Origin: Palsa-504 sp963767565
GTDB taxonomy: Bacteria; Actinomycetota; Actinomycetes; Streptosporangiales; Streptosporangiaceae
DNA length: 64,000 nt
Reading direction: 5' to 3'
Assembly (NCBI GenBank): GCA_963767565.1
Contig: CAVYEG010000001.1
Coordinates: 310,001 to 374,000 of the forward strand
The notes below the pieces were generated by a model. The model saw nothing but the letters and a program-made list of their open reading frames with translations, made no database searches and was not told where the DNA came from. This document shows positions 50,104 through 58,644 of the stretch, one piece after another. The translations under genes were made by a program, and so were the position numbers. The stretch's first letter is position 1; every line of letters begins with the position of its first letter.

Positions 50104-51222
50104 GTGACAAACGCCCGTCGCCCGGTTCGCCACGAGCGCATTGACAATCGCTCTCAGCCTATGCCCGTGGTGGCGGTTACTGGTGCGGCAGGCGGCATCG
50201 GACACGCCCTGACGGTCCGGCTCGCTGCGTCGCCGCGCGTGAAGAAGGTGGTCGCGATCGACGCCCGCCGGGGCGACATCGCGGGCGTGACCTGGCGGGT
50301 AGCCGACGTCCGCGATCCGGCGCTGGCCGGCCGGCTGGCCGGCGTGGACGTGGTGGTGCACGCCGACTTCGATCTGGCCCCCGAGGCCGACACCAGGCAG
50401 CGGCGCTCGTTCAACGTCCGCGGCGCCCAGACCGTGCTCACCTCGGCCGCGGCGGGCCGGGTCGGCCGGGTGATCCTGGTCACCAGCGCCATGGTGTACG
50501 GGGCCCGGCCCGACAACCCGGTGCCGCTGCCCGAGGACGCTCCGCTGGCCGCCGACGCGGACAGCAGCGTGGCCGGGGACCTGCTGGAGATCGAGCAGCT
50601 GGCCCGCCGCTCGCCCCGGGCCAACCCCGGCATGGCGGTGACCGTGGTCCGCCCCGCGGCCCTGGTCGGGGGCGGCCCCTATGCCGTGGATACGCTGGTC
50701 ACCAGGCATTTCGAGGCGCCCAGGCTGCTCACCGTGAAGGGCTGCGCGCCGCGCTGGCAGTTCTGCCACGTCGACGACCTGACGTCGGCCCTGGAGTTCG
50801 CGATCGGCAGCGGCGTCGACGGCGCGTTCGCGGTCGGCTGCGACGGCTGGCTGGAACAGCCGGAGGTCGAGCAGATCAGCGGGCTGAAGAGCATCGAGCT
50901 GCCCGCCCGGCTGACCTTCGGCACCGCCCAGCGGCTGCACCGGCTGGGGGTCACCCCGGCGCCCGCGATGGACCTGCGGTACGTGGTCTACCCCTGGGTG
51001 GTGGACTGCGCCGCGCTGCGCGCGGCCGGCTGGCGCCCGCGGTTCGACAACGCCGCCGCGCTCCGCGTCCTGCTCGACCAGCGCCAGGGCCGCCACGCCG
51101 TGGCGGGCCGCCGCATCGCCCGCAAGGAAGCCACCATCACCGCCGCGGGCGCCACCGTCGCCGTGATCGGCACCGCCGCCATCGTCCGCCGCGCCCGCCG
51201 CCACCGCCGCATCGACCCCTGA
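50104..51222 (+). CDS. NAD-dependent epimerase/dehydratase (SDR) family protein
   Basis: The nucleotide-binding start is PVVAVTGAAGGIGHALTVRL, followed by DVVVHADFDLAPEADTRQRR, VILVTSAMVYGARPDNPVPL (catalytic Ser/Tyr region SAMVYG) and WQFCHVDDLTSALEFAI. The C-terminus carries a basic tail with a short hydrophobic stretch (ATITAAGATVAVIGTAAIVR). I chose the GTG at 50104 with GGGAG nine bases before it; ATG 50071 or ATG 50161 are alternatives. No K of the usual YxxxK is obvious, so catalysis is uncertain and a nucleotide-binding role is possible. Confidence 0.82.
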   Translation: MTNARRPVRHERIDNRSQPMPVVAVTGAAGGIGHALTVRLAASPRVKKVVAIDARRGDIAGVTWRVADVRDPALAGRLAGVDVVVHADFDLAPEADTRQRRSFNVRGAQTVLTSAAAGRVGRVILVTSAMVYGARPDNPVPLPEDAPLAADADSSVAGDLLEIEQLARRSPRANPGMAVTVVRPAALVGGGPYAVDTLVTRHFEAPRLLTVKGCAPRWQFCHVDDLTSALEFAIGSGVDGAFAVGCDGWLEQPEVEQISGLKSIELPARLTFGTAQRLHRLGVTPAPAMDLRYVVYPWVVDCAALRAAGWRPRFDNAAALRVLLDQRQGRHAVAGRRIARKEATITAAGATVAVIGTAAIVRRARRHRRIDP

Positions 51223-51649
51223 CCTGGCGCCCAACCGGAACGATGGACCATGGCTGGAGCTCTCGTGGAGTGGGGCTGCGCCGCCCCGCGGTGGCGGTCC
51301 TTCACGCTCGTGCCCGGGATGGGCTGGTTTCATGATCGCGGGCAGTTGTGGTCGCTATTTGGCTCGAACTGCCCGTGATCATGGAAGTGGCGCGGGCCCC
51401 GGGGCTGAGAGCGCGGCGCTGGGGCGGGAGCAACGACTGAGGTTCCAGGGCCTGGCCGCCAACCGGAACTATGGAACATCAAGCCGGCCCAACTGTCCAT
51501 CGTGCCGGTCTGCTGCAGCCACGGTCCCGGCCAGAACGGCCAACGGCACCGGGACGATCTGGCGCAATAGGCCGCGATGCCGCCCGACTCGCCCGCTGCT
51601 CGCGCGCCTGCCTCGCGACCGGCCGCGGCCGGCCAGGTAACCTTGATCA
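51223..51649. other. Intergenic region with hairpin repeat
   Basis: A 427-bp gap between the epimerase stop and moaE. It contains the CATGATCG hairpin (51331-51383) and partly repeated phrases such as AACCGGAAC-N-ATGGA at 51235 and AACCGGAACTATGGA at 51462. No protein frame is convincing. Confidence 0.5.
51331..51383. repeat. Hairpin with CATGATCGCG arms, copy 2
   Basis: CATGATCGCGGGCAGTT pairs with AACTGCCCGTGATCATG (16 of 17 positions, the other a G-T pair) around a 19-base loop. The outer ends match the hairpin at 26303-26358 and both are followed by GGAA. Confidence 0.75.
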
Positions 51650-52075
51650 GTGAGCACAGTGCGCCTGATCGCCATCCGCACGTCTGAGCTGTCGGTGGAC
51701 GAAGTGCGGGCCGCGGTCGCGGACCCTGCGGCCGGCGGCATCGCGCTGTTCGCCGGCGCGGTCCGGGACCTTGATCACGACCGGGGCGTCACCGAGCTTT
51801 CCTACAGCGCGCACCCGTCCGCCGAAGACGAGCTCCGGCGCGTAGCCAAGGTCATCGCGGAGAAGTTCCCCGCGGCCCTGGGCATCGCGGCCGTGCACCG
51901 GGTAGGCGACCTGGCCATCGGCGACCTGGCCGTGGTGGCGGCCGTGTCCTGCCCGCACCGGGCCGAGGCGTTCGACGCCTGCCGGGCGCTGATCGACGAG
52001 CTCAAGGCCACGGTGCCGATCTGGAAGCACCAGCGGTTCGCCGACGGCGACAGCGAGTGGGTCGGCAGCCCCTGA
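51650..52075 (+). CDS. moaE: Molybdopterin synthase large subunit
   Basis: 141 residues: RTSELSVDEVRAAVADPAAG, GIALFAGAVRDLDHDRGV, LSYSAHPSAEDELRRVAKVI, VHRVGDLAIGDLAVVAAVSC, IDELKATVPIWKHQRFADGD. The catalytic lysine is in IWKHQ and the FAGAVRD arginine is conserved. MoaE with MoaD inserts the dithiolene sulfurs of the molybdenum cofactor. No moaD or other moa gene is adjacent. Starts at a GTG. Confidence 0.95.
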   Translation: MSTVRLIAIRTSELSVDEVRAAVADPAAGGIALFAGAVRDLDHDRGVTELSYSAHPSAEDELRRVAKVIAEKFPAALGIAAVHRVGDLAIGDLAVVAAVSCPHRAEAFDACRALIDELKATVPIWKHQRFADGDSEWVGSP

Positions 52076-52152
52076 TAGGCCGCCCGTTCTCGGCCCGGCC
52101 GCCCGCCCGTATGCCTCGGCTAATTTTCAGGTTTCACGCGTAGTCTTCCCCC

Positions 52153-53187
52153 ATGTCCCGTCGTTCCCTGACCCTGTTGCTGGCGGCGGTCGGCGTCGCC
52201 GTGGCGATCGCGATCAGCGTGCTGATCCCGGTGCCCTACGTCATCCTCGGTCCGGGACCGACGCTGAACACCCTGGGCAAGGACACCTCTGGCCAGCCGC
52301 TGATCACGATCACCGGGCACGCCACGTATCCGACCAGCGGGCACCTCAACATGGTCACCGTCGGCTACCAGGGCGGTCCGGGTGACCACGTCAACATCTT
52401 CAACGCCCTGGCCGCCTGGCTGAACCCGGACGAGGCGGTCGTGCCGGAATCGGAGCTGTTCCCGCCGGGCCAGACCCAGCAGCAGAGCCAGCAGCAGGAC
52501 ACCCAGGAGATGACCGGTTCGCAGGAGACCGCCACCGCGGCCGCGCTGACCCAGCTGCACATCGCCTACGCCACGCAGGTCATCGTGATGCAGGCCGAGC
52601 ACGGCTTCCCCGCCTACGGCGTGCTCAAGGCCGGGGACCAGATCACCGCGGTGGACGGCAAGCCGGTGACCAGCGCTAACGGACTTACCTCGCTGATCAC
52701 CGCGCACCCGGCGGGCAGCACGCTGACCGTGGCCATCGTCAGGAACGGCCAGGCCAGGACCGTCCAGGTCGGCACCAAGCAGTCCGGCGGGCACGCGGTC
52801 ATGGGCGTGAAGATCGAGGAGCAGTACAAGTTCCCGTTCACCGTGAAGTTCAGCGTGGGCGACATCGGCGGGCCCAGCGCGGGCATGATGTTCGCCCTCG
52901 GCATCATCGACAAGCTGACCCCGCTGGACCTGACCGGCGGCAAGTTCATCGCCGGCACCGGCGAGATCACCGCCAGCGGCCAGGTCGAGGCCATCGGCGG
53001 CATCCAGCAGAAGATGGTGGGCGCCCGCGACGCCGGCGCGACGTACTTCCTCACCCCCGCCTCGAACTGCTCGGACACCAAGGGCGCGGTGCCGGCCGGG
53101 CTGCACCTGGTCAAGGTGAGCACGCTCAGCCAGGCGGTCAGCGACCTGAAGGCGATCAAGGCGGGCCTGCCTGTCCCGTCCTGCTGA
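52153..53187 (+). CDS. Membrane-anchored PDZ/Lon-type S16 protease (YlbL-like)
   Basis: 344 residues. One N-terminal membrane helix (SLTLLLAAVGVAVAIAISVL), a Gln-rich insertion (QTQQQSQQQDTQ) and a PDZ domain (GFPAYGVLKAGDQITAVDGK, VTSANGLTSLITAHPAGSTL). The Lon proteolytic domain has the serine in DIGGPSAGMMFALGIIDKLT and the lysine in EAIGGIQQKMVGARDAGATY, a Ser-Lys dyad. It is exported and cell-surface facing. The family is common in actinobacteria; targets are unknown. Confidence 0.92.
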   Translation: MSRRSLTLLLAAVGVAVAIAISVLIPVPYVILGPGPTLNTLGKDTSGQPLITITGHATYPTSGHLNMVTVGYQGGPGDHVNIFNALAAWLNPDEAVVPESELFPPGQTQQQSQQQDTQEMTGSQETATAAALTQLHIAYATQVIVMQAEHGFPAYGVLKAGDQITAVDGKPVTSANGLTSLITAHPAGSTLTVAIVRNGQARTVQVGTKQSGGHAVMGVKIEEQYKFPFTVKFSVGDIGGPSAGMMFALGIIDKLTPLDLTGGKFIAGTGEITASGQVEAIGGIQQKMVGARDAGATYFLTPASNCSDTKGAVPAGLHLVKVSTLSQAVSDLKAIKAGLPVPSC

Positions 53188-53248
53188 GCAGGCATTAACG
53201 CCGGGTGGCATCTGCTCCGGCCGGCCTGCCGGCGAACCGGAAGCGCGC

Positions 53249-53265
53249 ACCACGGTCCGTTCGGC
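53249..53265 (-). repeat. GCCGAACGG dispersed element, copy 7
   Basis: Minus-strand GCCGAACGGACCGTGGT, flanked by GGAAGAAATCTATTG, only 15 bases from the methyltransferase ATG at 53281. With copy 5 it is the best conserved of the family. Confidence 0.6.
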
Positions 53266-53280
53266 CAATAGATTTCTTCC

Positions 53281-54012
53281 ATGAGGGTTGCTGACGCGGT
53301 TGCCTTTGCCGGGCACGAGGTGCACGTCTGCCGCTACCGCGAAGGCGGCACGCTGCTGCGCTGGCTGGGGGAGGACCTGCGCGGGCTGCGGGTGCTCGAC
53401 GTGGCCGGCGGCGACGGGTACTGGGCGGCGCAGGCGCGCAAGCGCGGGGCCCGGGCGGTCGCGCTGGACCTGGCCGAGGCCAAGCTGCGCCGGGGCCGCC
53501 AGCTCACCGCGGCCCCCGGGCTGGTCCGGGCCGACGCGCTCCGGCTGCCGTTCGCCGACGGCAGCTTCGACCGGGTGATGTCCATCTGCGCCATCGAGCA
53601 CTTCGACGACGGCACCCGGGCCCTGGCCGAGATGGCCCGGGTGCTGGCCCCCGGCGGCGAGCTGGTCATGTCGGCGGACGCGCTGACGCTGGCCGAACGC
53701 TGGCCCCGGCTGTACCGGGCGCACTGCGAGCGGTACCACGTGCAGCGCACGTATTCCCACGAGCAGCTCACGGCGCTGCTGGCCGGCTGCGGGCTCGAGG
53801 TGGTCAGGCACGCCTACCAGTTCCGGACGCCCTGGGCGCAGCGAATGTACCTGAGCCTGTCGGCCTACGGGGGTAGGGTCGGGTTCAACGCGGCCGCGCC
53901 CGCCCTGCCCTTGGTGGCTGCCGCCGATCGCGGCGCGCGCGGGGACGGCGGCGCCATAGTACTCGTGCGTGCTCGACGCGCGACCGGGCCCACCGGCCCG
54001 GCGAGGGGGTAA
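53281..54012 (+). CDS. SAM-dependent methyltransferase
   Basis: 243 residues: LRVLDVAGGDGYWAAQARKR (motif I), AVALDLAEAKLRRGRQLTAA, VRADALRLPFADGSFDRVMS, EHFDDGTRALAEMARVLAPG. It resembles the methyltransferases found next to sugar or cell-envelope glycosyltransferase genes. The gene is followed by a glycosyltransferase and a GDP-mannose pyrophosphorylase, so a role in polysaccharide or glycolipid modification is plausible. Confidence 0.88.
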   Translation: MRVADAVAFAGHEVHVCRYREGGTLLRWLGEDLRGLRVLDVAGGDGYWAAQARKRGARAVALDLAEAKLRRGRQLTAAPGLVRADALRLPFADGSFDRVMSICAIEHFDDGTRALAEMARVLAPGGELVMSADALTLAERWPRLYRAHCERYHVQRTYSHEQLTALLAGCGLEVVRHAYQFRTPWAQRMYLSLSAYGGRVGFNAAAPALPLVAAADRGARGDGGAIVLVRARRATGPTGPARG

Positions 54013-54151
54013 CTGCTCGTCCATGATTTGCGCAAGGCGTAGGCTTAAATGCTGACGGGACATCCACCCAGGTACGCGGGAGCCGTGCGGTCGGCACGGG
54101 TTCCCTGTCGCCCGCCTGCCCGGGTGACCCAGGAAGGGAGCAAGTGCGGTC

Positions 54152-55303
54152 GTGGCACCTCGCGTACTTATTGATGCGACCGACGTGCCAGCCGACCGGG
54201 GCGCGCTCGGCCGGTACGTTGACGGGCTGATCGGTGCGCTCGACGCCGCCGGCGCGGACCTGGCCGTGGTGTGCCAGCGCGCCGATGAGGAACGCTACGG
54301 GCGGCTCGCCTCCCACGCGCGGGTGGTCACCGGGCCGACCGCCCTGTCGCACCGCTCCGCGCGGCTGGCCTGGGAGCAGAGCGGCCTGCCCGTGGTGGCC
54401 CAGCAGGTCGGCGCGGACGTCATCCACGTGCCCTACTACTCCATGCCGCTGCGCCCGGGCAAGCCCACCGTGGTGACCGTGCACGACGTCACCTTCTTCA
54501 CCGAGCCCGAGCTGTACAGCCCGGTCAGCGCGATGTTCTTCAAGTCCGCGATCCGCACCGCGGCGCGCCGCGCGGCCCGGCTGATCGTGCCGTCCAAGGC
54601 CACCCGGGACGAGCTCGAGCGGGTGCTGGGCGCCGATCCGACCAAGATCGACGTCGCCTACCACGGGGTGGACCACAAGCTGTTCCACCGGCCCGACCCG
54701 CAGCAGACCACGCAGGTCTCCAACCGGCTGGGCCTGCACGGCAAGGCCTACATCGCCTTCCTGGGCATGCTCGAGCCGCGCAAGAACGTCGCCGCGCTGA
54801 TCACCGGCTGGGCCGGCGCCGTGGCCGACATCGACGACCCGCCCGCGCTCGTGCTGGGCGGCGGCGGCGGCTGGAGCGAAGAGGTGGACATCGCGGTGGC
54901 CACCGTGCCGGCCCACCTGCGCCTGATCCGCCCCGGCTACCTGCGCTTCTCCGACCTGCCTGGCTTCCTCGGCGGGGCGATGGTGGTGGCCTTCCCGAGC
55001 CGGGGCGAGGGGTTCGGCCTGCCGGTGCTCGAGGCCATGGCCTGCGGCGCGCCGGTGCTGACCACTCACTGCACGTCGCTGCCCGAGGTAGGCGGCGAGG
55101 CGGTGGCCTACACCGAGCCGGACGCCGACAGCATCCGGGTGGCGCTGCGCGCGCTGCTCGACGACGCGGCCCGGCGGGACTCGCTGGGGGAGGCCGGCTA
55201 CGCCCGGTCACAGGAGTTCAGCTGGGAGGTCTCGGCCGAGGCCCATCTGGCCTGCTACCGGCGCGCCGCCGAACAGCCCGAAGCGAATGCGAGCGCCGTG
55301 TAA
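54152..55303 (+). CDS. GT4-type glycosyltransferase
   Basis: 383 residues: PRVLIDATDVPADRGALGRY, DVIHVPYYSMPLRPGKPTVV, VTVHDVTFFTEPELYSPVSA, YIAFLGMLEPRKNVAALITG and GEGFGLPVLEAMACGAPVLT, the nucleotide-sugar motif of family 4 enzymes. It probably uses GDP-mannose, given the pyrophosphorylase gene 12 bp downstream. The start GTG at 54152 has its purine-rich GGAAGGGAG site a little far (about 10-15 bases). Confidence 0.9.
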   Translation: MAPRVLIDATDVPADRGALGRYVDGLIGALDAAGADLAVVCQRADEERYGRLASHARVVTGPTALSHRSARLAWEQSGLPVVAQQVGADVIHVPYYSMPLRPGKPTVVTVHDVTFFTEPELYSPVSAMFFKSAIRTAARRAARLIVPSKATRDELERVLGADPTKIDVAYHGVDHKLFHRPDPQQTTQVSNRLGLHGKAYIAFLGMLEPRKNVAALITGWAGAVADIDDPPALVLGGGGGWSEEVDIAVATVPAHLRLIRPGYLRFSDLPGFLGGAMVVAFPSRGEGFGLPVLEAMACGAPVLTTHCTSLPEVGGEAVAYTEPDADSIRVALRALLDDAARRDSLGEAGYARSQEFSWEVSAEAHLACYRRAAEQPEANASAV

Positions 55304-55314
55304 CCTCTTCATTC

Positions 55315-56403
55315 ATGCCGCGTGAACCGCTTGAGGCCATCGTTCTGGTCGGAGGGCAAGGGACGCGGCTGCGGCCGCTGACCCTGTCCGCGCCCAAGCC
55401 CCTGCTGCCGACGGCGGGCGTACCGTTCCTGGCCCACCTGCTGGCCCGGGCCGCGACCTGCGGCGTGACCCACGTCGTGCTGGCCACCTGCTACAAGGCG
55501 GACATGTTCGCGGCCAGCTTCGGTGACGGCTCGGCGTTCGGGCTGTCCATCGACTACGTGACCGAAGAGGTGCCGCTCGACACCGCGGGCGGGATCCGCA
55601 ACGCCGCCGGCTCGCTGCGCGGCTCCGGCGCCGGCGATCCCGTGGTCGTGCTGAACTCCGACGTCCTGTCCGGGCACGACCTGGGCGCGCAGGTCGACCT
55701 GCACCGCAAGACCGACGCCGCAGTGACGCTGCACCTGGTCGAGGTGGACGACCCGTCCCGGTTCGGCGTGGTGCCGGCCGACTCCTCCGGCCGGGTCACC
55801 GCGTTCCTGGAGAAGATGCCGAACCCGGTGACGAACCTGATCAACGCCGGATGTTACGTGTTCAGGCGCGACGTCATCGACCGGATCCCGGCCGGGCTCC
55901 GGGTCTCGGTCGAGCGGGAGACGTTCCCGTCGCTGATCGAGGCGGGTGATCTGGTCATGGCCTACCCGGAGTCGGCCTACTGGCTGGATGTCGGCACGCC
56001 GGAGACGTTCGTGCGCGGCTCGTGTGACCTGGTCCTCGGGCGGCTGGCCAGCCCGGCGCTGCCCGGCCCGACCGGGCCCGCGCTGCTGCTGCCGGGCGCG
56101 TCGGCGGCCGAGGGCGCGTCGGTCACCGGCGGCACCGTGCTGGGCGCGGGCGCCACGGTCGGCGCGCGCGCCACCGTGGACGGCAGCGTGCTGTTCGATT
56201 CGGCGGCCGTCGGGGCGGGTGCCGTAGTGCGGGACTCGATCGTCGGCCGCGGCGCCGTGGTGGCCGCGGGGGCCGTGCTGGACGGGGCGGTGATCGGGGA
56301 CGAGGCGTTCATCGGGTCGGGCAACGAACTGACCCACGGCATCCGGATCTGGCCTGGTGTCAGGCTCGAACCGGGCTCGGTCCGCTTCTCCTGCGACGTG
56401 TGA
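55315..56403 (+). CDS. manB: Mannose-1-phosphate guanylyltransferase-like NTP transferase
   Basis: 362 residues. Nucleotidyltransferase core EAIVLVGGQGTRLRPLTLSA (with the Lys in APKPLLPTAG), PVVVLNSDVLSGHDLGAQVD and YWLDVGTPETFVRGSCDLVL. The C-terminal left-handed beta helix has hexapeptide repeats (GASVTGGTVLGAGATVGARA). This is the layout of GDP-mannose pyrophosphorylase. In mycobacteria the same gene (manB) is close to fbiA-fbiB, and here fbiA and fbiB lie 6-7 kb away. GDP-mannose would feed the glycosyltransferase. Glucose-1-phosphate thymidylyl specificity is a less likely alternative. Confidence 0.88.
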   Translation: MPREPLEAIVLVGGQGTRLRPLTLSAPKPLLPTAGVPFLAHLLARAATCGVTHVVLATCYKADMFAASFGDGSAFGLSIDYVTEEVPLDTAGGIRNAAGSLRGSGAGDPVVVLNSDVLSGHDLGAQVDLHRKTDAAVTLHLVEVDDPSRFGVVPADSSGRVTAFLEKMPNPVTNLINAGCYVFRRDVIDRIPAGLRVSVERETFPSLIEAGDLVMAYPESAYWLDVGTPETFVRGSCDLVLGRLASPALPGPTGPALLLPGASAAEGASVTGGTVLGAGATVGARATVDGSVLFDSAAVGAGAVVRDSIVGRGAVVAAGAVLDGAVIGDEAFIGSGNELTHGIRIWPGVRLEPGSVRFSCDV

Positions 56404-57506
56404 CGCCGGGCCAGCAGGCGGCCTCGATGCTCGCAGCCGACCGGCCAGCGCTCCCCGATCCTGGCCTGACCCCCGATCCTGGCCTGACCCCAGATCCTGG
56501 CCTGACCCCCGATCCTGGCCTGCGCCGCGAGTGGCAGGCGCCGTTCGGTCTCGACGTCCGGCTCACCTTGTCCCCGCACCGCCACGGCGGCGGTGACCCC
56601 ACCTACCAGGTGGATCCGGCCGGCGCGATCTGGCGCACCTCGCTGACCCCCGACGGCCCCGGCACCCTGCGCATCACCACCCGCCCCCGTGCCGCCGCCC
56701 GCGCCGCCCCGGACGCCGGCGCCGCCGGTCCGGCCGCCAGCCGCGCTGGCCCGGACGTCGCCGCAGCGGACCGGACGCTGGTCACCGGCCAGGCCTGGGG
56801 GCCGGGCGCGAGCTGGCTGCTCGACCGGCTGCCCGATCAGCTCGGCGGCCACGACGACCTGTCCGGGTTCACCGCCCGGCACGCGATCATCAGCGAGCTG
56901 GTGCTGCGCCATCCGGGGCTGCGGGTGGGCCGGACCGGGCGGGTGTTCGAGGCGCTGGTGCCCGCGGTCCTGGAGCAGAAGGTGGTCGGCCAGGAAGCCC
57001 ACCGGGCCTGGCGGTTCCTGCTGCGCAAGTACGGGGAGCCTGCCCCGGGCCCGGCTCCGGCCGGGATGGCCGTGTGCCCGCCGGCCAGAGTGTGGGCCCG
57101 CATCCCGTCCTGGGACTGGCACCGGGCCGGAGTCGAGGGCGTCCGGGCCCGGACCATCATCACCGCCGCCGAGGTCGCCGCCCGGCTCGAGCAGATCCTG
57201 GGCCTGGACGCGGCCGAGGCCGACCGGCGGCTGCGGTCCCTGCCCGGCATCGGGGTCTGGACCTCAGCCGAGATCAGGCAGCGGGCCGCGGGCGACCCGG
57301 ACGCGGTCTCGGTGGGTGATTACCACCTGCCCAGCACGGTCGGCTGGACCCTGGCCGGCCGGATCACCGACGACGCGGGCATGCTCGAGCTCCTCGCCCC
57401 TTACGCCGGCCACCGCTACCGCGTGACCAGGCTCATCGAGCTGGGCGGCAGCGCGCCCCCGCGCCGCGGCCCCCGCATGCCGGTCCGCGACTACCGCTCC
57501 TTCTAG
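56400..57506 (+). CDS. AlkA-type DNA-3-methyladenine glycosylase
   Basis: 368 residues. The HhH-GPD core is LVLRHPGLRVGRTGRVFEAL, VPAVLEQKVVGQEAHRAWRF, LRSLPGIGVWTSAEIRQRAA and DAVSVGDYHLPSTVGWTLAG; the catalytic Asp is in VGDYHLP. An unusual N-terminal extension holds four DPGLTP-type units from an 18-bp repeat (56457-56522). It overlaps the end of manB by four bases with a GTG start. Role: removal of alkylated purines. The overlap with a sugar gene is probably chance. Confidence 0.88.
   Translation: MTPGQQAASMLAADRPALPDPGLTPDPGLTPDPGLTPDPGLRREWQAPFGLDVRLTLSPHRHGGGDPTYQVDPAGAIWRTSLTPDGPGTLRITTRPRAAARAAPDAGAAGPAASRAGPDVAAADRTLVTGQAWGPGASWLLDRLPDQLGGHDDLSGFTARHAIISELVLRHPGLRVGRTGRVFEALVPAVLEQKVVGQEAHRAWRFLLRKYGEPAPGPAPAGMAVCPPARVWARIPSWDWHRAGVEGVRARTIITAAEVAARLEQILGLDAAEADRRLRSLPGIGVWTSAEIRQRAAGDPDAVSVGDYHLPSTVGWTLAGRITDDAGMLELLAPYAGHRYRVTRLIELGGSAPPRRGPRMPVRDYRSF
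56457..56522. repeat. 18-bp tandem repeat, 3.7 copies
   Basis: GATCCTGGCCTGACCCCC, with the second copy ending CCCA; encodes Asp-Pro-Gly-Leu-Thr-Pro units. Confidence 0.92.
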
Positions 57507-57705
57507 CGTGTCCAGTAGCCCCGCTGAGCTGGGCACCGGCTGGCCGTAACGTTGCCGGAACGCCCGGGCCGTAGGGTTGGCCGCCGTCGAGACGGTTGGC
57601 TGGATGGTGCTCCGGATGGGCGAGGTCTCCAGATTCCGGCGGGTTCCGCCGGCCCTGGCGGCAACCTATATCCGGTGAGCCCGGGTTGGGTCATTGGCGG
57701 CCGCG
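57507..57705. other. Intergenic segment
   Basis: Gap after the glycosylase gene. Nothing was recognised apart from the approach to a membrane-sensor remnant. Confidence 0.4.
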
Positions 57706-57898
57706 GGTGCAGCATACGGTGGACCGGCGGTTCAACCGGACCCGGTACAACGCCGAGGCGGTAGTGGCCTCGTTCAGCGCGCGGCTGCGCGAGACGGTAG
57801 ACCTCGACGCCATGCAAGGCGAGCTATTGAGCACGGTGCAGCACGCATTCCAGCCGGCTCACGTCTCGATCTGGTCTGCGACCGGGAACCGCCGCTGA
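57706..57898 (+). pseudogene. C-terminal fragment of a membrane sensor/kinase-like protein
   Basis: The frame contains VDRRFNRTRYNAEAVVASFS, then ARLRETVDLDAMQGELLSTV and QHAFQPAHVSIWSA. This R-R-F-N-R-x-R-Y-x-A segment with VDLDAM is typical of the post-membrane end of actinobacterial sensor proteins. The remainder is absent, so it is a relic. Confidence 0.55.
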
Positions 57899-57975
57899 AT
57901 CCCTACGCTGACCCGGTGCCACCGAGCGACCGGCCCACCCCAGGCCTCGACGCATACCAGAGCCACCCGGGCCTG

Positions 57976-58524
57976 CTAGCCCTCCATCAGCCGGGCGGCC
58001 CGCTCCAGCACCTCGGCCCGGCTGCGCGCCCCGTGATCGGCCGCCACGAAGTGGCTCCCGATCCACAGCGACAGCGCCAGCAAGCTCCGCGCCTCCGCGT
58101 CGGCCGGATCCGCGCCGATCGCCCCGAACAACCCGCGCAAGTACGCCATCCGCCGGTTGTCCACGCGCCGCACGCGCTCGGCCACCGCCTCATCACGCCG
58201 GGCCCAGTCCCGGACCGCCAGGTCGGTCCGCAGCGGGCCGGTGCCGGAGAAGGCCAGCGCGAACAACCGCCGCAGCCGGGTCCTGGCGTCCCCGCTGTCG
58301 CGCTCGACCGCCTCGATCACGTCCTCCAGGTTGGCCCGCTCCCACGCGTCGAGCAGCTCGTCGAGCAGCGCCTGCCGGTCCGCGAAGTGCCAGTAGAACC
58401 CGCCCTTGGTCACCCCGAGCGCCTGGGCCAGCGGCTCGATCCGGACCGCGTCCGGCCCGCCCGCCGCCAGCGCCCGCAGCCCCTCCTCGACCCACCGCCC
58501 GCGCGGCGTCCGGGTCACCGCCAT
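57976..58524 (-). CDS. TetR family transcriptional regulator
   Basis: 182 residues: RWVEEGLRALAAGGPDAVRI, EPLAQALGVTKGGFYWHFAD (helix-turn-helix), RQALLDELLDAWERANLEDV. It is divergent from the DUF2867-like gene, and a near-perfect operator lies in the gap (58611-58632), so it probably represses that gene and perhaps itself. Confidence 0.9.
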   Translation of the reverse strand: MAVTRTPRGRWVEEGLRALAAGGPDAVRIEPLAQALGVTKGGFYWHFADRQALLDELLDAWERANLEDVIEAVERDSGDARTRLRRLFALAFSGTGPLRTDLAVRDWARRDEAVAERVRRVDNRRMAYLRGLFGAIGADPADAEARSLLALSLWIGSHFVAADHGARSRAEVLERAARLMEG

Positions 58525-58610
58525 GGCCTCGCCCTCCCTTCCAGCGTCACCGTCCGCCCGGCGTGACGCCCACCCTCCCGCATGGCACCATCGCCGACCA
58601 TGCTAGCGTG

Positions 58611-58632
58611 TTCCATACGGCAGCGTATGGAA
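58611..58632. promoter_or_regulatory. TetR operator palindrome
   Basis: TTCCATACG-GCAG-CGTATGGAA, nine-base arms without mismatch, 12 bases before the ATG at 58645. A strong candidate for the site of the neighbouring TetR protein. Confidence 0.82.
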
Positions 58633-58644
58633 GAAGGCTCACGC

